DNA of 64,000 bases from Portulaca oleracea (taxonomy: Eukaryota > Streptophyta > Magnoliopsida > Caryophyllales > Portulacaceae). The DNA lies in NCBI GenBank assembly GCA_029582165.1, contig CM055875.1, forward strand, positions 5,137,001-5,201,000, written 5' to 3'. The notes under the pieces were generated by a model. It was not told where the DNA came from. It saw only the letters and a list, made by a program, of their open reading frames with translations, and ran no database searches. Below are positions 44,631 to 57,561 of the stretch, one piece after another; the first letter of the stretch is position 1, and each line of letters opens with the position of its first letter. Both the position numbers and the translations under genes were made by a program.

Positions 44631-46768
44631 GTTTTCTTAAAGTGGGTAAAACTTGAAAAAAGTTTACTGTGTTTTAAAAGTTTTGGAAGGAAGATAAATC
44701 TTTACTTTATATTATTAAGTTATTCTTTTTTAGGCATAAATGCATTGCGTATACCGGGCTACCTCCTGGCCACGAATGTTGGCTAGGTTGCACTTAAAGC
44801 GGCGGTTCAGGTTTTCGTTATAATTACAAAAAATAACCCATGGGATGTCGGACCAGATATACTTAATTGGTGCCCTTACACCGAGAGAGCCTTATTCACC
44901 ACATCCACTCATGCACCACTCTACGAGGTCTCCACATGAGCCTCCAAGAGCAGCACCCCACATATTTAAGTTGCCTTTACAACGAGAATACTCCGAGGCG
45001 AGTACATGAGCCGATAAGCATTATCCAGCCAATAAACCCTTTTATACATAGAGCCTTGGTTTAGGGTACCCCTTGTTCATATGTATTCTATGTGCTATGT
45101 GTTTCCTTTGTTGTAAAGAGTCGACCTAAGTTTAGAGATATTGTCTAAGTCCATATAGTAATCATTGGGCTGAGAAGAGTCATGTTCACAACTAGGCTAA
45201 TTAACCTCAAAAGTTATGGTTAACCCAATGGTTGGGCCCATTTATCTATAAAGGTTAATTGTCTTGGTTCACAAAGTAAACTCAACTCACCTTTGATGGT
45301 TCTACATGACCCTTTATGACGTTCTCTTAACAAAAGGTCCAAAAAAATCCGATTAAAGTCAAAACTAAGTTAGTGGATAATGTCTTAGACTGCATAATAG
45401 TCACTAGGCTTGAGTAAATTAATTTATCGAATTAATTATTGAATCCATCACAAATTCATGGCCGGCCCGTGGTTAGGCTCAACCATACTGGATTTGGCAA
45501 TTAAGTCTATAAATTAGTTATAACTTGCCTGTTTTTGGCTTTATTCAGTCATTTACACTATCCGCTTTCCTTGACTAAATAAATAAAACTTGTTGTACTA
45601 TGTGTAAATCTGTGTTTGTGTTTGTTGAGTCTTTGTTAGGTGTAAGTATGTGTTTGTTGTAAATCCGTGTTTGTGTTTGTGTAAATCCAAGGTGGCCCAT
45701 TGGTAAGCCCATCCATGGTGGAATTAATAATTGAGTTTAAAAGTCTATTTTAACTCGCCTTTCGATGGCTTTATTCGGTCCTTTACGATAATCACTTTCC
45801 ATGATCTTAAATAAAAAACAATTTGTTGGGTCATTAAAAAAAAAGAGTATCTAAATAGAAGTCAGGCTGTAAGTGTGTCGAGCATTATTCTAGTCTATAT
45901 AATAGCCAACGCGGCTTGAGTTAACACAAGTTTATTAGTTTAAGTGACGGATTCTCCTTAAAACGGCCAGCTTGTGGATTAAGCCCATCTGAATTGAGAA
46001 ACACTCACTCCGCTTTCCAACTTATGTCGACTCGCTATGTTCGACTTTATCCGGCCCTTTATAATGCTCTTGTTGTAAAAAAGTGTTGTAGTTTGTCTTA
46101 GAGTAGTAAAGAGGTTAGGACTTGCAAACTCGTGTCACAATTGAGTCGTTTCCTGAGTCAGTATATTGGTGTCTTACATGTTAGGAGGTATCATGTATGG
46201 TCTAGTAAACCCAAATCATGGGTGAGTCTTTGTTTCAGAGTCTGCATGTAAGTTTCTTGCATTCTTTAGGAGGTCGCATATAGGTTTGTAGGGTAGCAAA
46301 CCAAAGTCATGGGTGAGTCTTTGTTTTAGGATTAACATGTAAGTATCTTTGTTTTAGAGTCTGCATGTAAGTGTCTTTCATTCTTTAGGAAGTCCTATAT
46401 AGGTCACTTAGGACATGCATGCATTGGGATGGTTTTCTTTTTGGTCAAGTGTCAAGGTCAAAGCCTGAGCTAATAATAAAGGGAGTATTGGGACGACGAA
46501 AATTCTGCAGCTACCATAGATCCTGGGGCACGATACGGGGAATTGTTAGATTTTGAAGAACAAGATTGAGGACATGATACAGACAGGAAATTGCCCCTAC
46601 CGAGAGCAGCACATAGGGTTAAATAAAACATGGGTTCCCCAGACAAAGACAGGGAGGGCACATCATCAATGGAGCTTTAGAGTTAGCTATAGTTCTGCTT
46701 GTCAAACTTTTTTTTTCTGGAGTCTATTCGAGTTAAGAGTCAGTTCTTAATTCATTTCTCCAATTCAA
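44631..46768 (+). other. LARD interior, first part, no gene
   Basis: No gag or pol. Imperfect repeats of several hundred bases are visible around 'GTCTTAGACTGCATAATAGTC' (45384), 'CTAGTCTATATAATAGCCAAC' (45890) and 'GTCTAAGTCCATATAGTAATC' (45145). Repeats with 'TTTAGGAGGTC' and 'GTCATGGGTGAGTC' lie at 46140-46400. Short open frames such as 44867-45064 are not protein-like. Confidence 0.6.
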
Positions 46769-46777
46769 TTGCACTTG

Positions 46778-47555
46778 TTGCAAAAAATGACTTGGAGGTA
46801 TCTATATTTTTGTGAAAATGATTTCTAGGACCCCATATTTTGAAAACTAATTTTCAAGTGCCTTTCTTTATGTGCTAATAATTATCAGGACCCACTATTT
46901 TAATAGAAACCTATTAAAAGGAGTAATTACTTTATATATATATATAGAAAAGGGTTTAAAACAAGGATCTTTTATGCAAAAATAGAAAATTTTTAAAATT
47001 TTTATCAAAACAGGTTAAAATAAATAGTTTTAACTCTTTATGATAACCTTAATGGTATTAGTTATTCTCATAAAAAAAATGGTATTAGTTATTACAATCT
47101 ACTACTTATACCTCAAAAATTGTACTTGCTTATGCCTTATGCTAACTTTTTAATAATTTGACGGTCCAACACAACTACGATAAGATATCAGTCAAAATTT
47201 TCTATTTAAGTTGTTTTTTTTTTTTTTGCTAAGCATGGCGAGTCTTAACCACATAAAATACATTTTTTGAGGTATAAGTAGTAGATTGTGATAACTAATA
47301 CCATTAAAGTTATCAAATAGAGTTAAGAGTGTTTATTTTAACATGTTTTAATAAAAATTTCAAAAAATCCTATTTTTGCATAAATGATCCTTGTTTTAAA
47401 CCATTTTCTATAAATATAAAAAGTAGTAGGTTTTATTAAAATAGTGGATCTTGATAATTATTAGCACATAAAGAAAGGGACCTAGAAATTAGTTTTCAAA
47501 ATATGGGGTCCTATAAATCATTTTCACAAAAACATAAGTACCTCCAAGTCATTTG
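46778..47555. mobile_element. 778-bp inverted-repeat MITE, 9-bp duplication
   Basis: TTGCACTTG occurs at 46769-46777 and 47556-47564. Between them two arms of almost 400 bases are inverted copies ('AATGACTTGGAGGTA', 'GATTT.TAGGACCCCATATTTTG', 'GGTTTAAAACAAGGATC', 'GGTATTAGTTAT'). The centre is a T-rich stretch near 47200. There is no coding sequence. Duplication length and long arms suggest a Mutator-like MITE. Confidence 0.85.
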
Positions 47556-47564
47556 TTGCACTTG

Positions 47565-50500
47565 GTGCTATTTGATCAAACAAGATTTCGTGATTGTGTT
47601 TTTGACTTGAGTTGAAAAGTTCTCTCATCTATCAGCCATCCTTACAAACTAAGTCTGATAAATTCACCTTCTCTTATCTTTCCAATTTTGTCATATACCT
47701 CATTACCATCACTTTAGTTTCTTGAATATAGGGTTAGAGAGATAAAGAGAGAAGTTCCAAAAAAAAAAGAGTGAAAAACTATAGAGTGGCTGGTTTGAAA
47801 ACCTCATTAAGGCAAACAGGGAAAAAGGAGAGAATAAAGTTGAAGAGAGAAGTCAGCCTACACCTCCCATCCAACATGCTGAGCAAAAGGAGAGCATGTC
47901 ATTAGGAAAGACCAAGTCCAATAATCTCCCGAAAGTGAATGCTCCTCATTACAAATCTCGCAGCTTAACCAAATGTGTCGAGGACAGGGGGCTTCAACCC
48001 AGCTTTCATTTCACCACCCACATTACCTTTGATATGTTCATCCAATCCCAACTTACCACCTACCACTTACATTTTTGACCTTGTCAACAGACCTCAACCT
48101 TTTCGAAACCCGTTCCTTTGTTAACCAAATCCAAAAGGTGTGTTATAACCAAAGGAGAACAGGAGATAACCCATGAAGAATTTGAAAAGAAAAGAGCAAA
48201 AAAAGTGGAAGTTAAAAAAAAAAAAAAAGAGAAAGCGAAAAGAGAATAGAGAATAGAGAGAGTTCTTAGTTGGTCAACCAACACGGGTCGACATCAGTGG
48301 TACGACACTATTGTCCCTTAAGCACTTTGTTTGCCTATGGAAAAGCCTGTGCTGGGAGACTAAACCCCTTTTAGGCCGTCAATATCTCGAAACATGCCAA
48401 CGAAAAAAGAGTGAGAGAAAAGGCAAAAAGAAAAAAAAATGAGAGAGCAAAAAAAAAAAAAAAAGGAGAAAGAACAAAATAGAAGAAGAAAAAAGGAGGG
48501 GAGAATAAGAATTAGAAGGTGAAAATAAGAGTCATGCACACTAGAAAAATCTCATTGATCCTATAAACCTTTCCCATCTCAAACCTACACCTCATCAAAC
48601 CTTTCAACCTTCAATAACCTTCCCCATCTTTCAATGACCATCCATAACCTACATATGAACTCTCAAGCCTTCATAACCATCTCTCTAAACCATTAAGCCT
48701 TCCTCGAGGCACTAACCCATCAAAGTTGCGCATAAAGAACTACGACTGGCCAGATTCCACCTTGGATACGTAGTAAAAGCTCTTCGAGGCCCGACCCGAT
48801 ACTTTTCACTTTAGAGAGCATTCGTCGCTGAATAAACTGGTCTATGAGAGAATAAAAAAAGAGAGAATAAGAAGCTCGTCCGAAAACTCACTTGGACGGG
48901 CTAGGAAAAAAGAGAGGAAACCCTGGATTTCTATCACCATCGTCAACCCTCCATCTTCCTTTGTCAGACTTGGACATCGTTCCATCAACCATGTTCCCAA
49001 GAGATGATGTCTATCCCTTTTGACCATCTCTCCACCCTTTTCAAGACACAGACATTCTTAAGTGTCTCTTTATCTCGTTCATAAATAAACCCTCATATAC
49101 CATCTCTTTGAAGACACGATCATCCTTAAGTATCTCTTTATCCCATTCATTGATAAATCCTCATCTTCCATTTCTTTCACCAAACACTTTTTAACCAAAA
49201 TTTTCAAGCCTTTTTATCATATCTCACCCTTTGAGGACTTTTCAGCTCAATCATTACTACAGGTATGATGTTCGGTTCTTAATGCCCACTGTCAGCACAC
49301 CTGAGTGTGGCTCACTTCTCAACAAGAGCAAAAGTCGTCCACATCATATCAACGTCTAATTGGCAGCAAGATATTTGATCATGAACAGACTCAGAGACAA
49401 GCTACTCTAAACTGGGGGCTCGTGCGACCTTTGTGATATCATTCAAGACATTTTTCGGAGATAGCTTCAAAGAGGGACACCTACTCCCTATTCTACAAGG
49501 TCCTGGATCTTCATTCTCATTGGTGTCTTAATAGTGGTCTCGAAAGAAAAGAAAAGAAAAAAAAGGAAAGAGAAAAAAAAAGACAAAAAAAAGAAGAGAA
49601 GAAAAAGAAAAAAAAGGGAAGAAAAACAGAAGAGAAAAGAAGAGAAAAAAAAGGAAGAAAAAAGAGAGGCTAACTAGAAAACCCTTTAGAGCAAGTTAGG
49701 AAAAAGGAGAGATTGAGACTCACAACTAAGGACGTGCCTAGCTCCATCAGTGCGACAAAGGAAACAATGCCTCCTTATGTTCCATGGTACTCGGGCATCA
49801 CAACATTAATCCTCACAAAATTGGGGGCTTGCAAATCCCCAATATCTCCTCCAAAGCAGGAAGGTTTCATCAAGAGTCTACGCCAAACCGGGGGCTTATC
49901 GTACATCAACATAGATTTGCAAGCAATCAGGGTCGTCTACATGAGCATTCAAGAAGCACACCCTTCAGGCCGAACGCCTCCGCCATCATTCCTTGTCATG
50001 TGGACCGAAATGTGACTCACCCTGAATTTTCCAAAAATTCTCCATAAAGTGGCCTCGACCCTTAGGAAATCCTTGTCTTAGGAAGTCATTGTCCTAGAAA
50101 AGCGTTGTCATAGAAATGCATTGCCTTAGAAAATCATTCTTTAAATATGGAGTCGGAGGGTTGCCTGCATGTGGAATTGCATGTATAGAATCATAAAACG
50201 TCATGTGTACGTCCTGTCTAAGCATAATAGGTGTGCATTGCTACCATTGCATCCATAAGTTGAGTCAGTTTGTCATGCATGGAGTTGATAATCGTGCATA
50301 AATGCACAAGCACATGAATACTTGTGTAAAAAAAATGCATTGTTAGTGTAAGAGTCTAGTAGACTAGTTGCATGCATCCTATCATGCATATCTGAAAATT
50401 GAAAAAAAAAGGCGTCGCATTGTTCCAAAATGCAACACTAGGGGCTGGTTAAGCCCATATGCCATCTCATTCAGACCGGTCGACATGGTTTCCTACCACT

Positions 50501-51280
50501 AAGGGCAAGATTAGGGTAATCTCTAATCCAACTCTAGCAGGTCAAGCTAGCATCCAATCAAGTCATAAATCATCAGCCAGACACGAATGGCGACTGTCCG
50601 ACATGAAGGACAAAATAATTTTAGCCAGATACGAATGGCACTTGTCCAACACGAAGGACAAACTGTTCATCAATGACTGATACAGATCAACGACTGGGCG
50701 AAATTCAAGAATCCTTTCCCCAGTGAGATTCTAAAGGCAGCATATATGCACTTGAAGCAAAATTTAAAGTATCATCTACTTTAAATTCAACTTAAAGTGC
50801 TAAAACAAGTAGTAGCATGCAAGTCATATCAACAACAACATGCTATAAAAATAAGCTTGTAGAAGAAATAAAGCATACCGAGGTGCAAGAATAAAAGGGC
50901 GACGCATGCTCATCTTGTCGGAAAACCAATTGTACTGGCGTGAATTCCCTACTAGGATATTCCCTCTGTACCGTCTTCCTAAACAGCTGGCTGGGAAGCA
51001 CAATAACGTCCTCTCCACGAAGAAGCCATCACTCTTCAATAAAAAGCCAAAGTACAAAAAAGAAGAAAAGCCAGAAAATAAGAAGTATGTCAAAAAGAAG
51101 CACGACTGAGTGCGCCAAATAAGATGTGGATGGTCTTCACCAAAAGCAAAAAAATCAAGTCCCCAAATAAGAGCAAGTTCCGACGATTACGCTGACGCAA
51201 CCTGAGGTGAGTGACCCGGACCCAAATTTAAATTTCATTAAGCTGACAAAACATATTTGTATTTTGCAAGAAAATAAGAG
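47565..51280 (+). other. LARD interior, middle, purine-rich tracts, no gene
   Basis: Long A/G tracts (48200-48250, 48410-48530, 49540-49680) alternate with unstructured sequence, and GGGGGCT motifs occur at 47987, 49414, 49823 and 49890. A near-duplicate of about 65 bases ('CTTAAGT.TCTCTTTATC') appears at 49050 and 49115, and 'CAGATACGAATGGC' type repeats at 50575-50660. No protein-like frame. Confidence 0.6.
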
Positions 51281-51289
51281 ACATCAACA

Positions 51290-51925
51290 CCGTGTCCGAT
51301 GAAGTCTCCCGGCATCGAGGTGCCATCATCATCAAAAATAAAAAATCAGAGCCATCGGCATCGCGTCTGATGAAGTCTCCTGGCATCAAAATTGCCATCA
51401 TCAACCAAAAATCAGAGCCACCAGCAGAGTTCCGTGCAGTCTCATGAGCAATAAGAGTCGTCGCCATCAGGTTCAATAAAATTTCAGGAATAAGAGCCAC
51501 CGACATCGCGTTCGATGAAGTCTCGCGGCATTGAATTTCCATCAAAATCAAAACCCTTAGCCGCCGGCATCGTGCCCGGTGAAGTCTCAAACTCCCGAGC
51601 CATTGACATCGTGCCCAGTGAAGTCTCAACCCCCAGGGCCATCGACATCGTGATCGGTGAAGTCCCTCGGCATTGAATTGCCATCATCGTCATCATCAGC
51701 ATCATCATCAGCATCAAATCTCTAGAGCCATCGGCATCGTGCCCGGTAAAGTCTCAAACTCCGAGTCGTTGACATCATGCCCGATGAAGTCTCGATCCCA
51801 GGGCCATTGACATCGTGATCGGTGAAGTCCCTCGACATTGAATTGCCATCATCATCATTATCATCATCATCATCATCAAATCTCCAGAGCCATCGGCATC
51901 GTGCCCAATGAAGTCACCCTAACAT
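51290..51925 (+). repeat. minisatellite: GCATCGTGCCCGGTGAAGTCTC units
   Basis: About eleven imperfect units built on 'GGCATCGTGCCCGGTGAAGTC' and its variants (GCGTCCGATGAAGTC, GTGATCGGTGAAGTC), spaced some 50-90 bases apart by CATCATCATC linkers. Both strands show open frames made of the repeat, not a gene. Confidence 0.85.
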
Positions 51926-52129
51926 GTAAGGCGTCATTCTCTCCTGAGAGCACCTATCGGCGCAAGTTCGCCAACCGCAACACATGACCCAACTTCCAAG
52001 TGTCAGCCCACACCTTCAAGTAGGACGCCTTCAAGCGCCCGAGATTATTACAAGTAGGACGTCATCAGACGCCCGAGACCACTTCAAGTAGCGCATCATT
52101 CTCGCATGAGATCACCCATCAACATCAAA

Positions 52130-52470
52130 TTCCATGAGCCAACGACATCGCGTCCGGTGAAGTCTCATGGGCTACCAGCCTAGCATCTGGTTAGTCACAA
52201 CAATCATCGGCTTCCAGCCTCGCGTCTAGTTAGTCACGAAATCTGGCCTCGCATCCAACTTGTCATAATAATCATCGGCTTCTAGCCTCGCGTCTGGTAA
52301 GTCTCGGCATCTGGCCTCGCGTCCAGCTTGCCACAATCATCATCGGCTTTCTACCTCGCGTCAGGTTAGTCTCGGCATCTGGCCTCGCGTTAAGTTTATC
52401 ATAATCATCATCGACTTCCAGCCTAGCGTTTGGTTAGTCACGGCATCCAACGTCGCGTTTGGTATGTCCC
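52130..52470 (+). repeat. minisatellite: 'TCGGCTTCCAGCCTCGCGTCTGG' / 'GGCATCTGGCCTCGCGTCCAG' alternating units
   Basis: Two alternating variants form a higher-order unit of about 75-80 bases, repeated four times, CG-rich against an AT-rich background, ending shortly before the polypurine tract region. Confidence 0.82.
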
Positions 52471-52663
52471 AATCAACAAACGACACGAAGAAAGACTAGA
52501 AAATCAACATCAATAGTCAGGCACAAGACTCAGCTTCCAAGCGTCACCCCAGGATTTGTACTCCAAAGTCATATCCCTATGCTTTGTACTCCAAAGTCAT
52601 ATCCTGAACCGGTGTCCGTCAAATCACCTTTACTTTGATTTTCATCCAATCCTGTATTCAATC

Positions 52664-52678
52664 AAAGTGGGGGCTATT
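52664..52678 (+). promoter_or_regulatory. polypurine tract of the LARD
   Basis: AAAGTGGGGGCTATT directly before TGTAGACACC. The GGGGGCT core matches copies scattered through the interior. Confidence 0.85.
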
Positions 52679-54234
52679 TGTAGACACCGAATTTTGGCAC
52701 ATAAATATATAGCAATACAAAGCAGAAATAATGAAGAAGAAGTCGATCGATAAGCTAGTTCGAACTTCTAGGTTTTAGCATAGATTTTATATACCTTTTT
52801 AAATGTAATTTTATTATTTCCTTTTTATGTATTTTTAGTTAGAAAATAAATAAATGAGGGAAGCCAAAGCCAAGCCAAGACAGTTGCTCGCATGTACTCT
52901 ACATGCGATAGTTTACATGGAAATTGCATGAAAAATCTTTACGTAATGAACTAATCTCCATGAAGCCATGAAAGCCATGCAAGAACTACGTAAAGAGCAC
53001 ATGCAAATGCTACAAAGAGGTCTCAAGATCAAAGCCTCACAAAAGCATCCAAAAACATCTCATATACATCAAATAAAGCCCCACCGTCCAAGAGTTTGAA
53101 CAAGCTCAAAGTCTCCCTTTCACACCTCCACCGTCCAAGAATACATGAATTGCTAACAAATAAATTCTCTCCCCTCTAAAGGTCGATCAGTCATTAACTC
53201 AGTTTACACTGGGTTCATTCACTTACAATGGCCAACCACCCAAAGATACTCCCCCTTGCTACCTTGCAATCTGTGCAACTTGACTACGAATGTATGTGAT
53301 TGAATGTGCATGTATGTACATGTATTCTCCACTTCCTCCTTACCCAATAAATACTACTCCTCTCATGGCTAAACTCACTCAATCATCCATTTATTCTCTC
53401 ATCACTCATCCATTCTTACCATCTTCTTCCTCTAAACTCTACTACATTCTTACCATCACCATCTTTATATCTCGACCCTCCTAGACCTATAATCCCTACT
53501 CTTTCCATCTCCTACTCAATCATTCATCCCATTACCAACTCATTCACTCATTCTTCCCCTTACACTCTTATTCTCCCACCTCTCATTTCTCTTATTATCA
53601 TCTCTAATCTCCATTCTTATCATCATTCTACCATTCTTTTCTACCATCTTCTTCCTCTAAACTCTACTACATTCTTACCATCCTAATCTCCATATCTTCA
53701 TCCTCTTAAACCTCTAATCGATACTCTCATACTATCCCCCACCATTCTTACATAAATCTTCCATAAAGCCTCCCAAAACAACTGAAAACTATCCTAGAAA
53801 CCCACAAAAGGAGCTCCTTATCCCTACCCTTCTCATATCCTTTTCCATCACTTTTCCTACCATTATCATCTCCATTTATCCACCTCCTTAAACCTTTAAG
53901 TATTCATCTTCATATTATCCCGTTTATCCCTACATAAACACTGCAAAACTCCACAAAATGCCTAACCTTATACTACCAAAAAACCCCATAAAAAAGAGCC
54001 TTTCTACCCTTTTCTCATCCTTTTTCTATACTTTTTCCATCCACTTTTGGAACTATTTTGGTATCTGCAAGAGGGTGATTCAGGGAATTCAAAGGAGCTA
54101 ATTCAAGGCTAGGCAAGGTTTCCCTCTAAAAAGGCACAATGTAAGCCCTAATTATTTCCCTTTTCATGTGAATTATTGTTGTATACGTACATTTTCTTTC
54201 TTATAATTCATATTGCATGATCAATGAAATAATG

Positions 54235-55444
54235 TGATGTATAACCCGATCAAAGACTAGGGTTTCGATCAATTACACACCAAGGGGGAGACGTGCAACC
54301 AATCTTAGGACTAGGGTTACTCACGTGAAAGGGTTAAGGAATCAGGGAATTCACGTGAATATGGGAAGATTTTGAGAGAGTTTTGAGAGAGAATATGGAT
54401 TAGGGTTTGAGAGGGAGATTTGAGAGAGAGAGAGTGATGTGAAGTTGAGAGAGTTTTTGAGATGGAATATGGATTAGGGTTTGGAGGGAGGCTGACGTGA
54501 ACATGGGGATGTTTGAGAGATTTGAATTAGCTTTTGGAAATCAACAAGATAGATAGGAGAACTGGATAGTTCAAGAGAATCAAACTTGATACAGAAACAC
54601 CACAAGTCGAAACCCTAGGACTACTTTCTCTTTCTCTTAGTTATAGAAACACCTTCTAAGAGTAGGAAACAAGCTCTTCCTCACCACTTGAATTGCCACA
54701 TTCAAGATACAATAAAAGAGATCAAACGAGATGTTGAGAAACACTCAGGGATAAGCAAAAGTTTGTTTGTATTCATAATTCAAAGTTGGTTATGGAAAAC
54801 GAGTACAATCATATGCTATTTATGCTAGACTAAGTTCTTCTCCTACTAGGACTATCTAACTTGACGCCTAAGCAACCAAATCCTCCTAGAAATTGGTTTC
54901 CTAATCCTGAGGGAATTAGTTACAAAAGTATGAATCCTTCTAGGACTTGGCTTTCCTAATCCAAGATGGATTAGTTACAAAATTAGCCAACCTTATCTAG
55001 GATTCCCTAAATTTGCTGCCAAAGCAGGAGGAGTATTCGAATTGGATTCCTCAAAAACCAGTCTAGACTCTTCTAAACCCTTCCAGACTATTCTAGACTC
55101 TTCTAACTTGATGTCCAAGCTTTTAGTATTACTTGGCATCTCACACATTTAAAAATAATAAAATTACATCAAATAACTTGCTACTAATAAAGAAAACACT
55201 AAAAATGTGAACTTCAACTTGAAAAGGACAAAACTATGAACTTCATCTTGGGCTTTATACTTGGGCCTTTTGGACGTGGACTTTGAGATCATAGGAGATT
55301 TGGACGTCCTCTAGTAACAATGTGAACACCATATGGGTTGGCCTTTGGGCCTCCACAATAGATCCTTCCTCTAGGACCTGTTCTATCTCCTTGTAGATGA
55401 ATTAGATCTCCTTTGTTGGGCTTGGTTTGGACGAATTTATATGA
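54235..55444 (-). repeat. 3' LTR of CRM-like element B
   Basis: Plus-strand TGATGTATAACCCG...TTTATATGA; the terminal CA has become GA relative to the partner at 60001-60003. It contains GAGAGAGAG runs near 54420. Confidence 0.9.
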
Positions 55445-56322
55445 TTCCCCCCTTGTTGATTAGAGTTTGTCCTCAAACTTGGAAGGTCATCTTCTTCATC
55501 ATAGTAGGGTTTCAAGTCAGCTACATTGAATGTTGCACTTTCACCATAGTCATCGCTCAAGGAAAGCTTGTAAGCATTATCTCCAACCCTTTCTAGAACT
55601 TCAAACGGACCATCAGCCCTAGGAACTAGCTTTCCTTTCCTTTTAGAGGGGAATCTCTCCTTCTTACAGTGAACCCAAACTAGCTCTCCTGGCTGGAATA
55701 TAACCTTCTTTCTCTTCTTGTTGGCTAAGTCTGAAACTTGTTGAGTACACTTAGTTATCCTTCCTCGTACTTTCTCATGAAGCTTTTGGATCTCTTGGGC
55801 TCGTTTGCTTGCTTCATGGTTGAACCTCATAGAGTTGGTGATTGGCGTGAGGTTCATAGGAGTAATAGGGTTCCTTCCATAGACCACTTGGAAGGGTGAA
55901 TGACCTGTGGCCTTGCTTGGGGCACAGTTGAAGGCGAACTCAGTGTGTGGGAGTAGAGTGTCCCACCTCTTCTTATCTTTATTCACCAAGGACCTTAGTA
56001 ATGAACCAAGGGTCTGGTTGGTGACCTTGGTCTTCCCATCAGTTTCGGGATGACATGCAGTACTGAACTTAAGCTTGGTCCCCATCTTCTTCCATAGAGT
56101 AACCCAAAAGTGACTAAGGAACTTTGCATCCCTATCAGAGACTATAGTCCTTGGTATACCATGAAGCTTAACAACCTCTTGGAAGTATAACTCTAACAAC
56201 ATCATAAGTGGTGTGACATGGAATAAAGTGAGCCATCTTTGAGAATCGATCAACAACCACCATGATAGAGTCCTTCCCACGTTGAGTCCTAGGTAGTCCC
56301 ACGATGAAATCAAGACTAACAT
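55402..56322 (-). pseudogene. CRM-like B integrase, core and C-terminus
   Basis: A 306-codon frame. Recognisable are 'GIPRTIVSDRDAKFLSHFW' (second D), 'STACHPETDGKTKVTNQTLG' (E region) and 'EFAFNCAPSKATGHSPFQVV', then the C-terminal 'FQPGELVWVHCKKERFPSKR' and 'ATFNVADLKPYYDEEDDLPS', ending at 55402 within the 3' LTR. The first catalytic D lies upstream in another frame (56863-56168), so a frameshift near 56200 splits the domain. No chromodomain is recognisable by eye. Confidence 0.9.
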
Positions 56323-57561
56323 CTTCCCAAGGACCTTCAGGAATAGGTAAGGGCGTGTATAACCCTTGGGGTAGCACGTGACTCTTGGACAAGTTGCAAA
56401 TAGAATATCTTTTCACAATATGCTCGACGCCCTTTACCATGTGAGGCCAATAGTAATGTTCTTTCATCATGAGATAGGTCTTCTCAATACCAAAGTGCCC
56501 TGCTAGACTTCCTCCATGAACTTCTAAGATAAGAAGCTCTCTAAGACTGCTCTTGGGAATACACAGTTGATTCCCATGGAATAAGAAGCCCTTTTCCACG
56601 TGATAATGATCATTGGAGAGCTTCTTGTATGCTTCATAGATCTCTTTGAAATCTTCATCTTCCTCAGAGAGATCTTTGATGTGTTCAAGCCCTATTACAC
56701 GTGAATCAAGAACATGTAATAATAAGTACCTTTGTGATAGGGCATCAACTCCCTTGTTCAAGTGGCCAGCTTTGTGTTGGATAATAAAGTGATAAGCTTG
56801 CATGAATTCAACCCACTTAGCATGGCGTGGGTATAGCTTGTGCTGCCCTTTAATATACTTCAAAGCTTCATGATCACTATGTAAGATGAATTCATGGCCA
56901 ATAAGGTAGTGGCTCCAATGTTCTAGGGCACGAGTAATAGCATAGAATTCTTTGTCGTAGGTGCTATACTTGTTCCTTACATTACTGAGCTTCTCACTGT
57001 AATAGGCTAAGGGTCGGCCCTCTTGAGATAGAACAGCTCCAATACCAACTCCAGAAGCCTCACACTAAACTTCAAACTTCTTATCAAACCTAGGTAGGGC
57101 TAATACAGGTGTGGTGCATAACCTCTCCTTGGATGTCAAATGCTTGTTGGGCAGCGGGAGTCCATGAGAACTCCTTGGATTTTAATAGCTCAGTCACAGG
57201 AGATAAAATAGTACTGAAATTCTTCACAAACCTCCTATAGAAAGAGGCCAAGCCGTGGAAGCTTCGAACATCATGAATACTAGTTGGAGAAGGCCATTCT
57301 TTGATTTCTTTGATCTTCTCTTCATCAACTTGTATCCCATCAGCCGAGAGTATATACATAGCCAAGAAAGACTAATTTGTTGATGAAGAAGTGGCACTTA
57401 GATAGATTGTCGAATAATTTACCACGAGCCAAGATATCCAAAACCGATTGGAGGTGAAAAATGTGATCTTCCTCACTCTTGCTATATATAAGTATGTCAT
57501 CAAAGTAGACAACAACACACTTGCCACTAAGGGGCTTTAAAAACTGGTTCATCAATCTCAT
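56168..57561 (-). pseudogene. CRM-like B RT thumb, RNase H and integrase N-terminus
   Basis: The frame 57561-57340 carries the RT catalytic block '[19 protein letters not shown]'. The frame 57365-57090 carries the thumb '[19 protein letters not shown]'. RNase H is read piecewise between 57060 and 56840 ('EASGVGIGAVLSQEGRP', 'YSTYDKEFYAITRALEHWSH', 'LHSDHEALKYIKGQHKL'). Then 56863-56168 has the HHCC region ('HGGSLAGHFGIEKTYLMMKE', 'YSICNLSKSH' with one cysteine lost) and 'VSLDFIVGLPRTQRGKDSIM', the first integrase D. Stops and shifts lie between each part. Confidence 0.9.

Noticed and set aside
51484..51717. Open frames over the 51290-51925 repeats (methionine- and threonine-rich)
   Set aside because: They arise from the CATCAT and GGTGAAGTC minisatellite and show no domain.
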